64,000 nt of DNA from Membranipora membranacea (lineage: Eukaryota; Bryozoa; Gymnolaemata; Cheilostomatida; Membraniporidae). The DNA is taken from NCBI GenBank assembly GCA_914767715.1, contig OU612065.1, forward strand, positions 23,746,001-23,810,000. The letters are read 5' to 3'. Below the pieces are notes generated by a model. The model did not search any database, was not told the DNA's origin, and saw only the letters and a list, made by a program, of their open reading frames with translations. The translations under genes were made by a program, and so were the position numbers. Every line of letters starts with the position of its first letter. The first letter of the stretch is position 1. Below, in pieces: positions 60,001-64,000 of this stretch.

Positions 60001-62080
60001 ACATTCTCTGTAATGATGTTCAGATTTCACAGAGTTCACTCAAAATATACTTGTTTCAAGCAATCGACTACTGGGGTTTGGTTGGCCCCCAGGTGTGCTC
60101 CGACCTGCCTGCAAACTGACAGCAAAATAGGTGCAGATATTGCAGCCTAGTCCCTAACTGGTATTTCGCCGTCCATGCTTCGGGATGTGGCGTGTGATAT
60201 GGCATCTGATTTTAATCAACCTTAATCAACCAATGCCACATTCTTTTTAATATTCAGACAGGGTTATGCCAATATCGCTAGCTAGAAGGTTTTACAGCAT
60301 ACATGCTTGATCAACAGCTGATCATGCACAAGTATACTGCAAACCTTCTAGCTAACAGTATCGGCATATCTCTGTCTGAATGTCTAGAAAAAATCATAGA
60401 TCATAGCCTTGGGCATGTAAGTTAACAAGGTAGGGGGTGGTCCTACCCTGTGACCACATATAGTTAATCATTATTTTACATCAGCCTGCACCTAGACTTT
60501 GAGCCTGGCGCTAGCACTAATGCCTTATTAGTGGAATCCCCATCATAAATCTAATACTTTGGTAGAATGTTAAAAATAATGCTGGTCAATCAAGACGAGG
60601 GTGTTGGAAAAGCTAAAAGCTCAACTCATAACAGACCACCAAGGTATTCTAGAAACAAAGTGATTGTGGTCTCCAATCTAGCTGCGATACAGCCTGACAG
60701 GCTGTCACAAACAGCGATAGCACCTGGCATGGAAACATCACTATATGCATATCTCAAATGCTGAAAAAAGCACTACTATTACAAGCATATTATTTAATGT
60801 ATAAATTGTTCTCATTTGAAACCCAAAAAAATTCATCATGGTTCTCTCCTCAACATGTCCTGTAAGATATTTCTGCTGATAGCAGGAAGTTATACATCTC
60901 TTTATTGGGTGTAAACACAAAGAGTGATGTCAGCTAATCATTGTATGCTTACCACCATCCATCCGGTACGCAGGAAAATAATCACACCAAATATGTTCAA
61001 CATGCAGCTGGTAAAGACTCCATCCCAGGCGCCAAACAAAACTGGCTCTGATATGAAGAAGTTTGCTTTCCACCATGGTTTATCATCTAGTTTCTAATAA
61101 AAAAGACAAAGCTATGCATTTATGTTCAGGAATAAATTTTGTGATAGCCTCCCTAGGGAGCAAACCATTTTGGTATGACATTAGGGCCATTTCAACCAGA
61201 TTTTATACTACCAGGATAGCAGAGGGCACACCACCACCTTTTGTTGGAGGCCATAACATAAGAGCCACTTGGTAGCTGGTAAACTTATATCGTCTTCTGA
61301 GATCATAAGTTGGCCAGCCAGCGAGGGAATTAAAAAGTAGGCAACATACTATTTTAGGAAGTGAAAATCAGTGCAACTCTATATACAGATATTCCACAAC
61401 AGAGAAAATCAATAGTGCCTTACAGCAAATGTCATGTATAATTATAATTATTGAAATCAATAGACACAATTTTGTTATGTTCAGCTTTGGTGCGAACCAA
61501 AGTAATAGGTCTAAACAGATAAATAAGTATGTATGTGTTTATGGTAAGAGCCAACTGTACAAAGAGTGCTAGTGGTTCAAGTAATGGCATCCACTGCGAG
61601 ACATACTGAAGAAGATGAGACAAGATGTAGGAACCAATTTTTGAAGTGAGCTTGCCCATTACTTTCTAATGATTTACTAAGCGGTTTATAACTCAGACGT
61701 TCGTGAGATTAATGTGGCAATCCTGATCATTTCATACCGAGCTGCTAGCATATCCATCAATAACATACCACATATAATGATCATATAACTCTAAAATCTC
61801 CAATTTGGAATGGGTTGCGGAGGCTCAACAACACAAGATAAATTATATTCGGTAGTATAAAATGCTTTTTGTTTTGCCAGCCTACACTTTATGCTTTATC
61901 TTAGGCATGTGGGGATGTTGACATTACCTGCTGTTCTTTGAATAGTTCATTTTCCTCACTATCTGTCTCCTGCTCATAATCATATGCTCTCTCAGCTTCT
62001 GCCATGCTTGGCTGCTGTGCCTGAAGCCCATACCTTTCCCAATCAGGCTCTGTAGCGGAGTCTGCTGGAGGATTTGTCAT
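51028..62080 (-). CDS. SLC12A8: SLC12A8-like cation-chloride-cotransporter-family transporter, complete
   Basis: Fourteen exons: 62080-61928, 61093-60953, 59888-59697, 58373-58253, 57375-57262, 56141-55940, 55774-55687, 55098-54949, 53881-53577, 53117-52906, 52415-52315, 52024-51907, 51574-51526, 51202-51028. All phases agree, giving 706 residues (human SLC12A8: 714). Landmarks: [20 protein letters not shown] (first TM), [20 protein letters not shown] then [12 protein letters not shown] (SLC12 signature), [33 protein letters not shown], and two late TM segments near [20 protein letters not shown]. The late loop is hydrophilic and Glu-rich, as in SLC12A8 (CCC9). The FxxPxxxGxxAG..SGDL block is closer to SLC12A8 than to NKCC or KCC. 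Human SLC12A8 has been linked to polyamine/amino-acid and, with dispute, nicotinamide mononucleotide transport; substrate here is unknown. No lesions were seen. Confidence 0.95.
52738..52802. repeat. AT-rich inverted repeat
   Basis: ATAGAGTTATTATATA on the left (from about 52741) pairs with TATATAATAACTCTAT on the right (to about 52797). A small hairpin in the intron between exons 10 and 11 of the SLC12A8-like gene. Confidence 0.6.
54668..54890. repeat. Nested foldback structure in an SLC12A8-like intron
   Basis: Two stem-loops side by side. The first pairs CCTAGCATTGACATGTGGC (about 54672-54690) with GCCACGTGTCAAGGCTAGG (54714-54732). The second has arms about 54737-54793 and 54813-54872, both holding the self-palindrome GTTTAAGCGCTTAAAC and GATAGCTGG/CCAGCTATC. 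The right end repeats GCTAGGCA. It lies in the intron between exons 8 and 9. Confidence 0.7.
57689..57776. repeat. Hairpin MITE, CCTTGT.ACGCGGC family
   Basis: TCACACCTAGCCTTGTTACG on the left pairs with GCGTGACAACCCTAG on the right and ends again in TTCACAC. It is related to the hairpins at 58922-58981 and 54672-54732 through the GCCTTGTCACGCGGC word. It lies in the SLC12A8-like intron 4. Confidence 0.55.
57888..57912 (-). other. Duplicated 25-bp fragment of SLC12A8-like exon 4
   Basis: GAAGAGCCCCAATAGCAAAT plus CCTCT matches exon 4 sequence at 58265-58289 in 24 of 25 bases, same orientation, about 377 bp away in the next intron. It lacks splice sites, so it is not an alternative exon. Confidence 0.75.
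57936..58187. mobile_element. MITE with terminal repeats CAGGGGTCTTTCAAT
   Basis: Left end 57936-57960 (GTTAGTTGTCCAGGGG then TCTTTCAAT) and right end 58165-58187 (ATTGAAAGACCCCCCTGAC then TAAC) are inverted copies. The interior has repeated GAGCGA and TGAGTGAGT words. A related fragment is at 36530-36690. It lies in the intron between exons 4 and 5. Confidence 0.75.
58922..58981. repeat. Short hairpin MITE
   Basis: TTAGCCCGTCGCACGGCCAC and the complement of GTGGCCGCGTGACAAGGCTAA pair along nearly the whole length with a T/G-rich loop. It lies in SLC12A8-like intron 3. Confidence 0.7.
60061..60236 (+). mobile_element. tRNA-derived SINE, 5'-truncated copy
   Basis: It starts inside the body (CGACTACTGGGGTTTGG), keeps CTCCGACCTGCCTGCAAAC and GATATTGCAGCC and ends TTAATCAACC, like the copy at 31219-31460 but without its tRNA-like head. 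It lies in SLC12A8-like intron 2. Confidence 0.8.
60252..60381. repeat. Long imperfect hairpin (about 50-bp arms)
   Basis: ATTCAGACAG..TATGCC and CTAGCTAGAAGGTTT on the left pair with AAACCTTCTAGCTA and GGCATA..CTGTCTGAAT on the right. A MITE in SLC12A8-like intron 2, directly after the SINE. Confidence 0.75.
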
Positions 62081-63000
62081 CTTGTATCCTCACAATAAGA
62101 ATTGATGTCAGTTTTGCACCTGATCCATGTCATGAAACACCTGTCAATATTCAAAGTTCCATTTCGCATTTCAGCAACAATCAAAAGGCGAGACTCAAAC
62201 ACATGAATTCACATCTCACATCGATTTGGGTGATAACCATTATACGCATTCATGAACAAATATCACATCGAAAGGAAGAAAGTCTAACTCATGCATTGGA
62301 ATAGCGGGCCATAGACATCTGGAGTTACAAAGCATGTGTTTAATTTGCTGATGTCCATGATCTTGGAGTAGTTTACATGCGAAGTAGTTGTAACTCCAGC
62401 TGCCAGTATGACCCACACTCTAAGTGCACATATATGTCAGTACAGCCGACACACAGTTAATAGCATGGGGTCAGGCTGTGAGTGCTGTTGGTAGTTGAAG
62501 ACCCCATTTTCCACTAAACAGACAGCCAGCCCAGACTCTAACCAGTCATGTTTTCTGATACATACATTTAGAGGGCAACAAACATGTTACTAGTTTAGTA
62601 GCTGCTGTTAGCTGTAAACCAGTTAACCCCAATAAGCGAATCCCCTCCTTCTATTCCTTGGATGGAACCCCATCATCATGAAGTTCAATGTGTCATGTGT
62701 ATGTATGCAAGGAGCTAACTCCTTGATGTATGTACATGTCATATGAAGTCAGGAGAAGCTCTGCCTCTTGTACTACTTGGAGGTAAGTGAAAGTATGTGT
62801 ATGTATATGATTTGTCCTCTGTCTTCGACCGTATAAGTATTAACTCACCTTATTCATTGGCACTGGTGCTCAAGCACCCCACAATGTAGTTTACCAAGCC
62901 AGTGAATAAGACTGTTGGCCACTCAGTCAAGAGAGAACTCAGAACAACTGGTCACCTACTCACTCTCAGTTTTCCACCTAAATAATAGCACACACTTTAT
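62081..63000. promoter_or_regulatory. 5' flank of the SLC12A8-like gene
   Basis: No further exon was recognised, though a 5' UTR exon is possible. It contains a diverged hairpin (62315-62406; CATCTGGAGTTACAA with TTGTAACTCCAG) related to the 16437 MITE, and an ordinary-looking remainder. Confidence 0.35.
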
Positions 63001-63737
63001 CATTCTGCGCATGCGCAGCTCTGGGCATGAGCTGATCTCTGCAAAATTGAGCCTCGGAATTCCGAAGCCATCTGATTGGCTACCTGCTCTGGTGACATAC
63101 TTCCCAAAGCGTGCGGATTTGTTATCAATAGTTATCCTCTCTTGTCATAATTAGCTGATTTTGATTGACAGTTCATGCAGGGGATATCCCATTTCCCCTT
63201 TCCAAAGTTGCAATCAGAACCCAAACTAAACTCATTGTTCTTGCACATGCGCGAATTCAAGTCACGCATGATTTATACTTAGCCTTACGACATCTACTTT
63301 GTGGTAACTACAGCCTAGTTTATCAGTGATCTACATGCCCAGTCAGATCACGAGAGTCAGTATGACACTTTATTGGAAAATTCCATTCTGCGCATGCTCA
63401 GCTCTGGGCATGAGCTGATCTCTGCAAAATTGAGCCTCGGAATTCCGAAGCCATCTGATTGGCTACCTGCTCTGGTGACATACTACCCAAAGTTTTTAAC
63501 AGTTATCCTCTCTTGTCATTATTAGCTGCTTTTGATTGGCAGTTTATGCAGGGGATATCCCATTTCCCCTTTCCAAAGTTGCAATCAGAACCCAAACTAA
63601 ACTCATTGTTCTTGCACATGCGCAAATTCAAGTCACGCATGATGCATACTTAGCCTTACGACACCTGCTTTGTGGTAATGATAACCTAGTTTATCAGTGA
63701 TCTACATGCCCAGTCAGATCACGAGAGTCAGTATGGG
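63001..63737. repeat. Tandem duplication of a promoter-like block
   Basis: 63001-63366 and 63384-63737 are direct repeats at a 383-bp offset with few changes; copy 1 has about a dozen extra bases near 63108-63125. Copy 1 holds the perfect NRF1 palindrome TGCGCATGCGCA at 63006-63017; copy 2 has TGCGCATGCTCA. Both hold inverted CCAAT (GATTGGCT at 63074 and 63457), a second GATTG(A/G)CAGTT and GCACATGCGC near their ends. It lies 0.9-1.7 kb upstream of the SLC12A8-like start codon and could serve that gene or one beyond the right edge. Confidence 0.8.
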
Positions 63738-64000
63738 AAAATTCCCATATCTAAGTATTATGCAATGTATCAATTCTCAGACTATGTATGAATCCTTAAT
63801 GTTGTATTGGGAGTTGTGTATTCTTGCACAATGGGGACACAACTTTTAATTAATTTAGCAGTAAAACAAGATCACAAGAAAGGCAATTATGTAGCCTGTC
63901 ATCACAAAGCTTGTCAAGACAGGCTAGCAAGTTGTTGATTTGACAACACAGGTCTTACCAAATCCATTCCAAGGTTTTTCCATGTACCGAATGGTTTACA
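63738..64000. other. Right-edge sequence, nothing recognised
   Basis: A short stem (TAGCCTGTC with GACAGGCTA, about 63893-63926) is the only structure seen. Confidence 0.4.

Overview
The window is nuclear DNA of an animal. It is AT-rich, genes are split by short to medium introns with GT..AG borders, and five loci give spliced proteins that can be recognised by eye as conserved animal proteins: DDX21/DDX50 helicase, ABRACL (Costars), ARPC2, a C16orf87-type zinc-ribbon protein and SLC12A8. The small introns, the many hairpin MITEs and tRNA-derived SINEs, and the degraded LINE and Ty3/gypsy pieces fit a marine invertebrate. A sponge or another early-branching animal is possible, but the sequence alone does not settle it.

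Layout. 1-4.6 kb: 5' part of a DDX21/DDX50-like gene (minus strand), running off the left edge. 4.69-15.90 kb: a gene-poor block bounded by inverted, internally repetitive ends and a 9-10 bp direct flank duplication, read as one large foldback-like insertion holding gypsy, LINE, minisatellite and MITE debris. 16.4-16.6 kb: MITEs. 17.2-19.0 kb: a four-TM protein (+). 19.5-20.1 kb: ABRACL (-), head-to-head with ARPC2 (+, 20.6-25.2 kb); both belong to the actin system. 26.4-29.0 kb: C16orf87-like gene (-). 29.2-29.6 kb: a hAT-type element with a tRNA-like Pol III unit inside. 30-34.7 kb: SINE copies and a gypsy RNase H fragment. 35.0-38.2 kb: exons of a CARF-like DNA-binding protein and of an unrecognised helical protein (+). 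38.8-40.6 kb: a tandem array of about 430-456 bp units. 41.8-45.4 kb and 46.3-50.1 kb: two divergent, head-to-head GNMT-like methyltransferase copies; the minus copy is a pseudogene, the plus copy is intact. 51.0-62.1 kb: a complete 14-exon SLC12A8-like transporter (-). 63.0-63.74 kb: a tandemly duplicated promoter-like block with NRF1-like and CCAAT motifs.

The coding loci do not form one pathway. The one clear functional pairing is ABRACL/ARPC2, which share a 469-bp intergenic region. Exon borders were set by reading splice sites so that reading frames stay open and match remembered family sequence; no alignment or transcript evidence was available.
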